Shown in pieces: positions 8,372-18,581 of a stretch of 64,000 bases of DNA. Each line of letters opens with the position of its first letter. Position 1 is the first letter of the stretch. The translations under genes and the position numbers were made by a program. Below the pieces are notes generated by a model. That model was not told the origin of the DNA and did not search any database. It saw only the letters and a list, made by a program, of their open reading frames with translations. The stretch is taken from contig NZ_CP151633.1 in the NCBI RefSeq assembly GCF_038397715.1, positions 1,054,001 through 1,118,000 on the forward strand, read 5' to 3'. Source of the stretch: Microbacterium sp. LWO14-1.2. GTDB taxonomy: Bacteria > Actinomycetota > Actinomycetes > Actinomycetales > Microbacteriaceae.

Positions 8372-9361
8372 TCAGCTCAGGCCGGAGTAGGCGTGCAGGC
8401 CCTTGAAGAAGACGTTGACGATCGTGAAGTTGAAGATCACGGCCGAGAATCCGACGATCGACAGCCACGCCGACGGGTTGCCGCGCCACCCGCGAGTCGC
8501 CCTGGCGTGGATGTAACCGGCGTAGAGCACCCAGATCACGAACGTCCAGGTCTCCTTGACGTCGAAGCCCCAGAAGCGGCTCCAGGCGTAGTACGCCCAG
8601 ATCGATCCGGCGATGAGGGTGAAGGTCCAGAGGATGAAGCCGATGATCGTGAACCGGTAGGCCATGCTCTCGAGGCGCTCCGAGCCCGGGAACGTGCGCA
8701 GGAATCCGGGACCGGTCTTCTCCGCGCCCTCCGAGATCAGGCGCTCGCGACGCGACTGCATGAGCTGGATCACCGACAGGGCGAACGACAGCGCGAAGAA
8801 CGCCGTGCCCAGGGAGGCCACGAACACGTGGATGACGAGCCACACGCTCTTCAGCGGGTCCATGAGGGGCGAGACCTCGACATAGAAATTCGTCGCGGCG
8901 AGACCCAGCAGGATTACGACCAGACCGGTCATGAACGTTCCGAGGAAGCGCAGGTCGACGCGGGTCAGCACGACGAGGAAGACCGCGACGATCAGCAGGG
9001 TGCCCATCATCGCGAACTCGTACAGGTTCGCCCACGGCACGCGCCCTGCAGCGAAGCCGCGCGTGAGGGTGGCGGCGAGGTGGAAGACGAACGCGAGCAC
9101 CGTGAGCGAGGTCCCGATGCGCGCCATGACGAAGCGCGGGGGCGCTGATGCGGAATCGGATGCCGCGGCGCCGCCCTTCGCCGCTGCACGACCCCGCGCT
9201 CCGGCGGACGCGCCGACGAGCTCGAACTCGCGCACGCTCGCCGCGTCGGCGGAGAGCTGCGAGCGTCGCGCGAGATCGAAGGCGTAGGCCACGAAGGCCG
9301 CCGCGTAGATCGCGATCGCCGTCCACAGGAGGACGGGAGAGATCACTTCGAGATCGAGCAT
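8372..9361 (-). CDS. ccsB: Cytochrome c biogenesis protein CcsB (ResC)
   Basis: 329 residues, multiple TM helices. The WWD-type haem-binding segment reads WAYYAWSRFWGFDVKETW near residue 265, with conserved His residues in flanking helices. With ResB it forms the system II complex that carries haem across the membrane and attaches it to apocytochrome CXXCH motifs. It is the last gene of the minus-strand run resA-like, ccdA, resB, ccsB; the gap to resB is only 4 nt. Confidence 0.94.
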   Translation of the reverse strand: MLDLEVISPVLLWTAIAIYAAAFVAYAFDLARRSQLSADAASVREFELVGASAGARGRAAAKGGAAASDSASAPPRFVMARIGTSLTVLAFVFHLAATLTRGFAAGRVPWANLYEFAMMGTLLIVAVFLVVLTRVDLRFLGTFMTGLVVILLGLAATNFYVEVSPLMDPLKSVWLVIHVFVASLGTAFFALSFALSVIQLMQSRRERLISEGAEKTGPGFLRTFPGSERLESMAYRFTIIGFILWTFTLIAGSIWAYYAWSRFWGFDVKETWTFVIWVLYAGYIHARATRGWRGNPSAWLSIVGFSAVIFNFTIVNVFFKGLHAYSGLS

Positions 9362-9365
9362 GATG

Positions 9366-11222
<1,857 letters not shown>

Positions 11223-11250
11223 GGGATCCTTCCGTCGCGGCGTCTTCTGG

Positions 11251-12009
11251 TCAGAGCGGGAGGAAGACACTGCTCATCACCGCCTGGAGTCGGGACATGA
11301 TGTCGGTCCACAGTCCGGTCACCATCAGCACGCCGAGCAGGATCAGCAGCACGCCGCCGATGATGTTCACGACGCGGATGTGGCGGCGCAGGAAGCCGAT
11401 GGTCTTCGCCGCCCAGCCGAACCCGAGGGCGACGAGCAGGAACGGGATGCCGAGGCCCAGCGAGTACGCGAGGCCGAGGAAGCCCGCGCGCACCGGATCT
11501 CCGGCATTGAAGGAGAGTGCGAAGATCGCCGTGAGCGTGGGGCCGAGGCACGGCGCCCACCCGATACCGAGCGCGATGCCGAGCAGCGGTGCGCCGATCA
11601 CGCCGTACTTCGAGTCGACATGGAAGCGGAGCTCCCGCTGCGCGAATCCGAAGAGGCCGAGGAACACGAGACCCATGAGGATGACGACAGCGCCGAGGAT
11701 GCGGGTGACGAGATCGCCCCAGCGGATCAGGAAGACGTTCGCCACCCCGCCGATCGAGGTGAGCGCGACGAAGACGATGCTGAAGCCGAGGATGAACAGC
11801 AGCACACCCAGGACGAGGCGGCCGCGCCCCGGAGCGACCTGCTGCGCACCGTTCGCGGGGCGCGGCGACACCGCGCCGCCGAGGAACCCCAGGTAACCGG
11901 GGACGAGCGGGAGCACGCAGGGCGACAGGAACGAGATGAGCCCCGCGAGCATGGCCACGGGGATCGCCAACCAGAGTGCGCCCGAGTTGATGATGACTTC
12001 GGGGTTCAC
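11251..12009 (-). CDS. ccdA: Cytochrome c biogenesis protein CcdA (DsbD-like thiol transporter)
   Basis: 252 residues, six TM helices. The first redox motif is in LISFLSPCVLPLVPGYLG, and the second Cys is in GIGWAPCLGPTLTA, the pair that moves electrons from cytoplasmic thioredoxin to the outer face. The partner is the extracytoplasmic thioredoxin encoded directly upstream (12026), which keeps apocytochrome CXXCH cysteines reduced. It is in the middle of the resA-ccdA-resB-ccsB run; its 3' end overlaps the longer possible resB start. Confidence 0.94.
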   Translation of the reverse strand: MNPEVIINSGALWLAIPVAMLAGLISFLSPCVLPLVPGYLGFLGGAVSPRPANGAQQVAPGRGRLVLGVLLFILGFSIVFVALTSIGGVANVFLIRWGDLVTRILGAVVILMGLVFLGLFGFAQRELRFHVDSKYGVIGAPLLGIALGIGWAPCLGPTLTAIFALSFNAGDPVRAGFLGLAYSLGLGIPFLLVALGFGWAAKTIGFLRRHIRVVNIIGGVLLILLGVLMVTGLWTDIMSRLQAVMSSVFLPL

Positions 12010-12025
12010 GGCGCACCCGCCGGGG

Positions 12026-12676
12026 TCACGAGTCCTCCGCCAGAGCGTCCTTGACGAGCGTCGAGAGGATGGAGGTGCTGTCGATCGGACCGATGATCTT
12101 CGCCGCGACCCTGCCCTGCTTGTCGAGCACGAGCGTGGTCGGGGTGGCCTGGATCGGCACGACCTCGGCGAAGGCGAGCTTGGCCTCGGCGGTGTCGACG
12201 TCGATGAGGCTCGGGTAGGTCACTCCGAACTCCGCCGAGAACGCCTTGGCGGTGTCTGCCTGGTCGCGGGTGTTGATGCCGACGAACGCGACGCCGTCAC
12301 CGCCCTGCTCCTGCCAGACGGTCTCGAGGTCCTTCGCCTCGAGGCGGCACGGGGCGCAGCCCGCGTACCAGAAGTTGACGACCGTGACCTTGCCGGCGAT
12401 GTCGGCGCTGTCGAAGTCCTCGCCGTCCTCCGTGACGCCGCCGAAGGCGACGGGCTCGCCGCGCTCGGCGACGGGGATCTCGACGATCGCACCGTCGGCG
12501 GCCACGTAGCCGGTGTTGTCTCCGCTGAGGAAGGAGTCGCTGACCGCATCGGGAGCGCAGGCGCTCAGACCGATGGCGAGTACCGCGGCGAGCGCGACTC
12601 CGACCGCACGGCGAGAAGACCGGATGCGGGAGGGGCGGCCGCTGCGGATCGGACGAACCGTCGAGGCGAGTGGCAC
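12026..12676 (-). CDS. TlpA/ResA-type thioredoxin lipoprotein
   Basis: 216 residues. A basic N-terminus and hydrophobic stretch end in a lipobox (IGLSAC, Cys about residue 40), so it is a membrane-anchored lipoprotein. The thioredoxin fold follows, with VVNFWYAGCAPCRLEAKDL carrying the C-x2-C active site, then VAFVGINTRD and a cis-Pro loop region (IQATPTTLVLD). It reduces apocytochrome c or similar extracytoplasmic thiols using electrons from CcdA. First gene of the cytochrome c maturation run. Confidence 0.92.
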   Translation of the reverse strand: MPLASTVRPIRSGRPSRIRSSRRAVGVALAAVLAIGLSACAPDAVSDSFLSGDNTGYVAADGAIVEIPVAERGEPVAFGGVTEDGEDFDSADIAGKVTVVNFWYAGCAPCRLEAKDLETVWQEQGGDGVAFVGINTRDQADTAKAFSAEFGVTYPSLIDVDTAEAKLAFAEVVPIQATPTTLVLDKQGRVAAKIIGPIDSTSILSTLVKDALAEDS

Positions 12677-12729
12677 GATTCCCAGTTTACGCGCGGGTTC
12701 CTATGCGTAGGCCGGGTGGAGGAGTCGCC

Positions 12730-12780
12730 TCAGAGCCCCGCGAGCACGTCGTCGACGCCGGCACGGAAGCCCGCGTGACT
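12730..12780 (-). pseudogene. merR 3'-end remnant
   Basis: Directly after the reductase stop, the minus strand reads GFRAGVDDVLAGL then a stop. This matches the last residues of the two MerR proteins in the window (FRAGVDDVLARL at 14465, FRAGVDDVLARF at 29473). At DNA level 12746-12770 and 14481-14505 agree at 24 of 25 positions. No upstream part of merR is present, so this is a fragment left by recombination or decay. Confidence 0.65.
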
Positions 12781-13724
12781 CACGCGTCGACGGTGAGCCG
12801 GGGGCTGATCGACCGCGAGACGCACGGATAGATCGTCGATGAATCCTCGTCGACGGTGAGGGAGTCGCGATGCTCGGGTTTCCCGTCGAGAACGCTCAGT
12901 GCGCACGAACCGCAGATGCCGCGCAGGCAGGAACCTCGCACGTCGACCCCGGAGTCTCGCAGAGCGTCGAGCATGGACCGCTGCGCCGCGACCGTCACGG
13001 CGATCCGCGATCGACTGCAGACGACCGTGAACTCCTCGTTCGGCCGATGCTCCCGCGGCTTGGGCTCGAAACGCTCGACATGGATGCTGCTGCCGCTGGG
13101 CAGATCCGCATCGAGCGCGGTGAGCGCATCGATGAAGCCCTGCGGGCCGCAGGCATGGATCGCCGTGCCCGGAGCGACCTCGGACACGAGGCGCGCCAGG
13201 TCGACCCGGCCGTCCTCACCACTGGCGTGGATGACGATCCGGTCGCCGAGCGCGTCGAGATCCGCAGCGAAGGCGACGTCGTCGGGTCGTCGCACGAGGT
13301 ACACCATCCGCCAGTCAGCGCCTGCGGCCGCGAGATGCCGCGCCATCGCGAGGATAGGCGTGATGCCGATTCCTGCGGCGACGAGCAGGTACGACGACGC
13401 CTCCGCGAGGGCGAACAGGTTGCGGGGCGGTCGCACCCACACCCGGCTCCCCACGCGGAGGAACGAGTGGATGTACTGCGAGCTCCCGCGTGACGACGGC
13501 TCGCGCAGCACGGCGATCCGATAACCGGTGATGTCGGCGGGATCCCCACACAGCGAGTACTGACGTTCGTGACGCGTGATCAGCTGCACGTCCACGTGCG
13601 CGCCCGGCGCCCACGGCGGCAGCGCCGCACCATCGGGCGCTTCGAGGCGCACGCTCACGATCGAGGGGGTCTCGCGGACGATCTCGCTGACGAGGAGGGG
13701 CATCATCCCTTCGCGAGAGCGCAT
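12780..13724 (-). CDS. Ferredoxin-NAD(P) reductase-like protein with C-terminal 2Fe-2S domain (PDR/VanB type)
   Basis: 314 residues. Domain order: flavin-binding barrel (RQYSLCGD, about residue 55), NAD-binding domain (LLVAAGIGITPILAMA; ACGPQGFIDAL), then a plant-type ferredoxin domain with CLRGICGSCALSVL and a later YPCVS Cys. This is the phthalate dioxygenase reductase/VanB layout; such proteins pass electrons from NAD(P)H to an oxygenase or another redox protein. The start directly abuts the upstream stop (TGAATG), so it is coupled to the PPOx-like gene; ATGs at 13706 or 13703 with GAAGGG before them are alternatives. No oxygenase is seen nearby. Confidence 0.88.
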   Translation of the reverse strand: MRSREGMMPLLVSEIVRETPSIVSVRLEAPDGAALPPWAPGAHVDVQLITRHERQYSLCGDPADITGYRIAVLREPSSRGSSQYIHSFLRVGSRVWVRPPRNLFALAEASSYLLVAAGIGITPILAMARHLAAAGADWRMVYLVRRPDDVAFAADLDALGDRIVIHASGEDGRVDLARLVSEVAPGTAIHACGPQGFIDALTALDADLPSGSSIHVERFEPKPREHRPNEEFTVVCSRSRIAVTVAAQRSMLDALRDSGVDVRGSCLRGICGSCALSVLDGKPEHRDSLTVDEDSSTIYPCVSRSISPRLTVDA

Positions 13725-14351
13725 TCAGTACAGCACCTTGTACGCACTGGCCATCGCGCCGTCGATCGTGTCCCCGACCAAGGGATCGTAGCCAGAGGTG
13801 CTCGCCCAGATCTGCCCGGATGTCGGCACCTCCTCGGCGAGATCCTGCGTCTCGGGATCCCAGAGGCCCGCCCGCAGCAGGGCGCGTCCGCAGTGCAGGT
13901 ACACCTGCTCCGTGCGCACGACGATGGCGAGGTCGGGAACGGAGTGGTCCTGCTCGAGCATCGCCAGCAGGGACGGATCGTCGGTCACGGAGGCGGTGCC
14001 GTTGATGCGGAGGGTCTCCGTCATCCCCGGGACGAAGCACAGCAGCCCCACGTGGCCGTTGTCGAGGATGTTCGTCATCGAGTCGGCGATCTTGTTCCCG
14101 AGCCGATCCGGGATCACGAGCGTCCGCCGGTCGAGGGCGCGCACGAAACCGGGATAGTCGCCTCGCGGCGAGCAGTCGCAGTTGCCTGCGGCATCCGACG
14201 TCGACAGACAGCAGAACGGCGAGTGCGCGAGGAACGTCAGGCAGTTGTCATCGAGGTGGTCGATGATCTTCTGCACGGTGGGAGGCTCGACATCGCCCAG
14301 GGCTGCACGCATGCCGCTGAGGTCGACCGGGCGGAACTCTCGAACGTCCAT
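13725..14351 (-). CDS. Pyridoxamine 5'-phosphate oxidase family flavoprotein (MSMEG_1061-like)
   Basis: About 208 residues from ATG 14351 (GTG 14354 adjacent). The split-barrel flavin fold is recognised by FLAHSPFCCLSTSDAAGNCDCSP, DRLGNKIADSMTNIL and GLLCFVPGMTETLRINGTA, as in the PPOx-family proteins annotated MSMEG_1061. They bind FMN or F420; the substrate is unknown. It is directly followed by the reductase, which may deliver electrons to it, and preceded by the truncated merR whose intact form would be the likely regulator. Confidence 0.85.
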   Translation of the reverse strand: MDVREFRPVDLSGMRAALGDVEPPTVQKIIDHLDDNCLTFLAHSPFCCLSTSDAAGNCDCSPRGDYPGFVRALDRRTLVIPDRLGNKIADSMTNILDNGHVGLLCFVPGMTETLRINGTASVTDDPSLLAMLEQDHSVPDLAIVVRTEQVYLHCGRALLRAGLWDPETQDLAEEVPTSGQIWASTSGYDPLVGDTIDGAMASAYKVLY

Positions 14352-14464
14352 CACTCCACGCTACGTGCGGAGTCCGACGACGTCTGCGTCGTATCGACAC
14401 AGGCATCGGGACGGCGACTATGCCCCGGGCACAGTCGACGGCGGCACCGCCGACGCCGTGCCCC

Positions 14465-14824
14465 TCACAGACGCGCCAGGACGTCGTCGACGCCCGCACG
14501 GAAGCGGGGGCACGTCGCGATGTCGTGGGATCGGCACCGCATCGCGTGCTCGGTCATCTCGCGCGAGCGCCGCATCTCCTCCATGCGTCGATCGAGGTCG
14601 GCGAGGTGCTGTTCGAGCACCTCGTGACGACCGCGGGCGCCGTCGTCGAGGAGGATCGCGATCTGCTCCAGCGACATTCCCGCTGCCTTGCTGCGCTGGA
14701 TCACGGCGACCCGCACGACGTCGTCCTCGCCGTAGCGGCGGCGCCCCGCGGCATCCCTCGTCGGGCGGAGCAGGCCGACGGACTCCCAGTGACGCAGCAC
14801 GTTCGTCGGCAGATCGATGTGCAT
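14465..14824 (-). pseudogene. 5'-truncated MerR family regulator
   Basis: The reading frame encodes PTNVLRHWESVGLLRPTRDA, GRRRYGEDDVVRVAVIQ, a coiled-coil linker and the Cys-containing tail CRSHDIATCPRFRAGVDDVLARL. It is about 82% identical by eye to the complete MerR at 29473, but homology stops at the codon before LPTN. The first HTH helix (SIGDVARVM in the intact copy) is missing. Sequence to the right of about 14820 is unrelated and AT-richer, so this is the left junction of the accessory island. An ATG at 14824 could still give a 119-aa product, unlikely to bind DNA normally. Confidence 0.8.
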
Positions 14825-14999
14825 CGTCACGAAGCATGCATCAGGTCTGGAGCATGTGCTCGTTGATTTAGCGGGCCGAGACACTCGCGAGCTTTGACTA
14901 CATCGTCACGATAGTTGCTCCATTCTCGACGAGATCGCTCCAAGCGCTAGGAGCGACGGTTCGAGATCGGTCGAAACTCGAGAAAGAAGATTCGCCGGA

Positions 15000-17462
15000 C
15001 TAGCCGCGCCGGCGTCTGCCGGCTCCCTTCGATTTCTTGCTCGGGTTCAGACGCTTCGTCGCTCGGCGAGCAGACGGTGGAACCGGACGCCCCATTACGG
15101 CCGACGGAATGAGACCCATCTCAACAGCGGCGTCATCAAGTTCCTTGTTCTCGGCCGGCAAGCTGTTGTCATACCGGATCGAGCGCACCTGCGCCTGTTC
15201 GTCGAAGATCACCATCAGCGCGCGGTCCGATTTGATCTGGTGCTTCTTGGTGAAGCCGTAGATCGCCAGTCGTCGGCTTGCCTCCTGATCAGACATCCCC
15301 TTGGGTTTCGTGCCCATGAATAAAGTCGGATAGCCCCATGCCCCCGCGAACGTCATCAGCGAGTTGTGGTGCAGCCCGTCATCCGCCGTCTTCGCCACGA
15401 GCTGTTCAATCATCTCCCCCACGGACTCCTGCCCCTCCTCGGCAAGGTTCAAGAGATCCGAACTGAAACGGAACCAACCGGGCTTGCGCCCATCCTGAAG
15501 GAAGTCCACAAGCTCGTTCACGGAGGTCATCGCCTCGAAGACCGGTTTCGGGGCTTCCTCCGTGCTGGACCCCTCACGGAAGTACACCCACGCGTCCAGC
15601 GGATCGGTGTGCGTCATCACTCGCGTCGGCATTGCGGATTCGCGGAAGCGGCGGCGGTCTTTCCCCGTCGGCCGGGGCACGCCGAGGAACTCCTCGCTCA
15701 CGCGGTCAGGGTCCGGTTCCACCCATAGTCCACCGCTTAGGAACAGCATGAATAGATCGAGTTCGTCGATTGCTTTGAAGGTGAGCGACACCTCGGATTC
15801 TGTGCGGCGACGCAGGTAGAGAAGAAACTCCGCCGGCCGGTCCAGCACCTCGGAGATGATGGTGAGGTCGTGCAATGTGATCAGCCACGGGAAGCGTTCG
15901 CTCTTGATGACGTCGGCGCGCACGAGCTCGTCGAGCGCGGTCGATATCGGGCCGAAGTCGTCGAGGAACACCGTGACTGACCGAATCTCGCGAATCTCTG
16001 AAAGGTCCAACCAGGTACGGTTCTCGAGCCACAGTCCGCCATTCGTGCGGATGTGGTCTTCGAGCCGCAGCGCTTGCGTCGTGGCGCTTCCGACGGTCTC
16101 ACGGAGGTCAGCGGACAGACGCTGGACCTTTCCGCGTCGGGCTGCACTGGAGAGGCTTTTCGCCTTCACTTCCACACAGATGGCAACATCCTCGACGAGG
16201 AATAGTCCGTCCGCTTCGGTCTGTTCCGCGAAGGTGGTGATGTTCTCCGCATCCGGCCCTAGGCGGGCGACGTCCACGTCGGGATTGGCACGGAAGTACT
16301 TGAGGTTAGCGTGCGCGGCATCCGCGCCGAGCAATGTGCCCAGTCGTTCGAGCGCGAGCTGCTCGCTCACCAGCGCTCGTCGCTTTTCGTACCGCTTGAA
16401 TTTCGGGGCGGACCGCTTCAGCGCTTCCTCAGCGACCAGGCGGAAGCAATCGGTACCGATGGGCTTACCCGTGGAGACGTAGACGCCATCCGCATCGCGG
16501 ACAAGGGACGCTGACCTGAAAGCATTGTCGCCGCCAAGGAACCGTTGTACTGCAGCGAGAGCGTCGGCCTCCTCGAAAGGCAGACTGAACAGTTCCAGAA
16601 CGGCCAGAGCACGACCGGGATCAACGTTCGCGGATTCGGCGATCTCCTCTACGGTGAGCGCGGCGCGTCTGCCCGGGAACTCCAACATGCTCGACAGCGC
16701 GGTCCGAGCCTCAGCGAGGAACGCAGGGTCGTTCGCTTTCGCGTGCCGTTGTTCGAACATGCCTGCGGTGGCGTCACGCAGCGCGAAGAACTTCTCACCA
16801 TGAACCTGCGCGATGGCATTACGAACGGCGAGAAAGTCCTCATAGCTGAAGCCGAGTGTGTCGACCAGCAAGTCACCGATGTGTTCCGACGCGAACAACG
16901 CCGAGTTGATCTCGTCGTGGACATGCAGATACTGCTTGAACTGCACAGTCAGGTCGTGGCTCACATAGGAGGCGGACAGCGCGGTCAGCGCACCATGCTC
17001 ATTTCGCTCGCCAGCATCGAGGAGCGTGAACGACCCCAACGTGAGCATCTCCGCTGCACGTTCGTGGAGGTCAGGGATCGTCCCGGCGGGTCGCGTCGTC
17101 GCGGTGGGACGCTCGACGGGTGCGCGTTGACCTCGTGTGAGGAGAATGATGGCGATGAGCTCGACGGCCGAAGGAAGGTGGTCCTCTACGCTTTCACGGT
17201 AGCCCTCGAGGAACATCGGTAGTTCCCGCATCCGCATCAGCTCAATCACATCGAAAGCGTCCGCATCCTTCAGCGACTCGACGATGTTGTTGACGTGATC
17301 TTCGATGATCGCTGGCCCCCGTTTGACATATTCGCGCGGGTTCTCCCCCTCCTCGAGACGCGCGAGCGTTTCACCCATCCGCTGGAACGCGGCACCGAGA
17401 CCTTCGTCGTCGGCGGAGATGATGCGACCTGCAGGCAGATCCAGTGATTGCTTCTTTTCCAT
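15000..17462 (-). CDS. Large protein with PD-(D/E)XK-like motif, function unknown (putative defence nuclease)
   Basis: 820 residues from ATG 17462 (purine-rich AGAGGGGGAA upstream); an in-frame start at 17510 lacks this. I do not recognise a named family. Residues 417-433 (ADGLFLVEDVAICVEVK) place D418, E431 and K433 in the spacing of a PD-(D/E)XK nuclease core, with an SLSSAARRGK basic patch after it. The N-terminal ~300 residues are helical. The C-terminus is strongly basic (RRATKRLNPSKKSKGAG). It stands alone in the island next to the merR junction. Nuclease activity is inferred from the motif only. Confidence 0.6.
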   Translation of the reverse strand: MEKKQSLDLPAGRIISADDEGLGAAFQRMGETLARLEEGENPREYVKRGPAIIEDHVNNIVESLKDADAFDVIELMRMRELPMFLEGYRESVEDHLPSAVELIAIILLTRGQRAPVERPTATTRPAGTIPDLHERAAEMLTLGSFTLLDAGERNEHGALTALSASYVSHDLTVQFKQYLHVHDEINSALFASEHIGDLLVDTLGFSYEDFLAVRNAIAQVHGEKFFALRDATAGMFEQRHAKANDPAFLAEARTALSSMLEFPGRRAALTVEEIAESANVDPGRALAVLELFSLPFEEADALAAVQRFLGGDNAFRSASLVRDADGVYVSTGKPIGTDCFRLVAEEALKRSAPKFKRYEKRRALVSEQLALERLGTLLGADAAHANLKYFRANPDVDVARLGPDAENITTFAEQTEADGLFLVEDVAICVEVKAKSLSSAARRGKVQRLSADLRETVGSATTQALRLEDHIRTNGGLWLENRTWLDLSEIREIRSVTVFLDDFGPISTALDELVRADVIKSERFPWLITLHDLTIISEVLDRPAEFLLYLRRRTESEVSLTFKAIDELDLFMLFLSGGLWVEPDPDRVSEEFLGVPRPTGKDRRRFRESAMPTRVMTHTDPLDAWVYFREGSSTEEAPKPVFEAMTSVNELVDFLQDGRKPGWFRFSSDLLNLAEEGQESVGEMIEQLVAKTADDGLHHNSLMTFAGAWGYPTLFMGTKPKGMSDQEASRRLAIYGFTKKHQIKSDRALMVIFDEQAQVRSIRYDNSLPAENKELDDAAVEMGLIPSAVMGRPVPPSARRATKRLNPSKKSKGAGRRRRG

Positions 17463-17731
17463 GAGTTCCCCCTCTTCACGGGAACCATAGCGCCGACCGC
17501 AGACACCCATAGGTACTTCAGCAGGCAGGAGAGCGATACCAGCTACAGCGAGGCTCGGTCATCCTCGTTCAACTCCACGATCCCTCACCGCTGAGCGAGA
17601 GTTGCGGATCAAATCAGGAGGCCATGAAATGTCGATTCATGAGAGCTGCGACGCGGAGAAGTATGCACGACCACGTCCGTAAATCCTCAGCCTGCGCCCC
17701 ACCTTCCGGGGTTGCGAACCCCAATTCAAGA

Positions 17732-18388
17732 TCATCCCGGCTCTTTGCGGTTGCACTCCCCGCACCCGCCACGCGCTGTCCGCATCCTGCCCGACTCAAG
17801 CACCTCATGCCCTGCTTCGCAGGCCCAATGGATCTGCTTCGAGGCGGTCGCTTTCACGCTTGAAGGCGTGCTAACCCCGCTTCGACCTTCGACCCAGTCG
17901 GCCGCGATGTGCGGATGCGTGGTAGCCATGTCGTTCACTCCTGGAACAACACGAACTCCAGAGCATTCGGGGCATCCAGTGCCTCGAAGACGAGACTGCG
18001 GCGCGCACCGCCACAGATGAATTCGCGCGCACCGCCTCCAGAGCCTTCGGTTGCTTCCAGCCGTGATGGACGGGGCCGTGAAGGGCAGGTTCTGGGTGGG
18101 ATGAAACTCGGCAGCGAGATGTGGATGAGTGGTGGCGAGGTCGTTCAGGCCCGCGCGTATGATGCGGTTCGCGCAGACCCCGCATCGATGCCGTCCCCGG
18201 GCGCGGGCGATACCCGTGGCCCGCCATTCGTGACTGCACCGCGGACAGCGCCAGGCCAGCACCCTGGCTGTGCTGGCTCGGACATTTCGCGGGGTCAGAT
18301 CACCGTTCCGGTCAGGGTGGAGTTCCGCCGCGAGGTTGGGGTGCGTCGTGATCTCGGGCCACGGGCTCCTCTCAGCGCCATCGTCCAT
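17732..18388 (-). CDS. Treble-clef zinc-ribbon repeat protein (PF14311-like)
   Basis: 218 residues from ATG 18388 (AGGGG 6 nt upstream). Three copies of a zinc-ribbon unit of the form W-x-C-x2-C/H-x-H-x-W ... C-x2-C are visible: WRCPRCSHEWRA ... CGVCANR; a diverged second, RRCARIHLWRC ... GCPECSG; and a third, WACEAGHEVLE ... CGECNR. Each is preceded by a spacer like LATTHPHLAAEFHPTQN. This repeat is common in actinobacterial accessory regions and often accompanies Vsr-like or other nucleases; the function is unknown. Its start overlaps the 69-aa gene by 17 nt and it ends the operon begun by the metallophosphoesterase. Confidence 0.72.
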   Translation of the reverse strand: MDDGAERSPWPEITTHPNLAAELHPDRNGDLTPRNVRASTARVLAWRCPRCSHEWRATGIARARGRHRCGVCANRIIRAGLNDLATTHPHLAAEFHPTQNLPFTAPSITAGSNRRLWRRCARIHLWRCAPQSRLRGTGCPECSGVRVVPGVNDMATTHPHIAADWVEGRSGVSTPSSVKATASKQIHWACEAGHEVLESGRMRTARGGCGECNRKEPG

Positions 18389-18581
18389 GGTTACCCCTAG
18401 TGTGCCGTCGAACCACATCTTCGATGATCTCGTCCAAGATCCGTCGCCCGTCAATGTAGTCCCAGCCGTCACGGATTGCGGCACGCGATGACTGTAAGCC
18501 GTCGAGCCGACATGAGTGGAACGCCTCAAGTACGCCGTTGAGTCGCTCTTCCCTCGAACGAAAGGCGCGACCGTTATCCAT
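18372..18581 (-). CDS. Small charged protein (69 aa) in metallophosphoesterase operon
   Basis: 69 residues. The start overlaps the metallophosphoesterase stop by 8 nt and the stop overlaps the zinc-ribbon start by 17 nt. This translational coupling on both sides is the main reason to accept it. The sequence is charged and helical (REERLNGVLEAFHSC, GRRILDEIIEDVV) with no membrane segment. Unrecognised; it could be an adaptor or antitoxin-like partner. Confidence 0.6.
   Translation of the reverse strand: MDNGRAFRSREERLNGVLEAFHSCRLDGLQSSRAAIRDGWDYIDGRRILDEIIEDVVRRHTRGNHGRWR

Noticed and set aside
14822..14911. 11-bp direct repeat CATCGTCACGA as an attachment site
   Set aside because: Both copies are 79 bp apart at one end of the island; an attachment pair should flank the island, and none was seen at the right end.
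17624..17863. 79-codon plus-strand ORF with AGGAGG before its ATG
   Set aside because: Most of it is antisense to the zinc-ribbon gene and the sequence has no protein-like pattern; the SD-like match alone is not enough.
17732..18388. Frameshift in the middle zinc-ribbon unit
   Set aside because: An alternative frame looks briefly plausible, but the original frame keeps the C...H-x-W and C-x2-C ligands through the unit, so it is diverged rather than broken.
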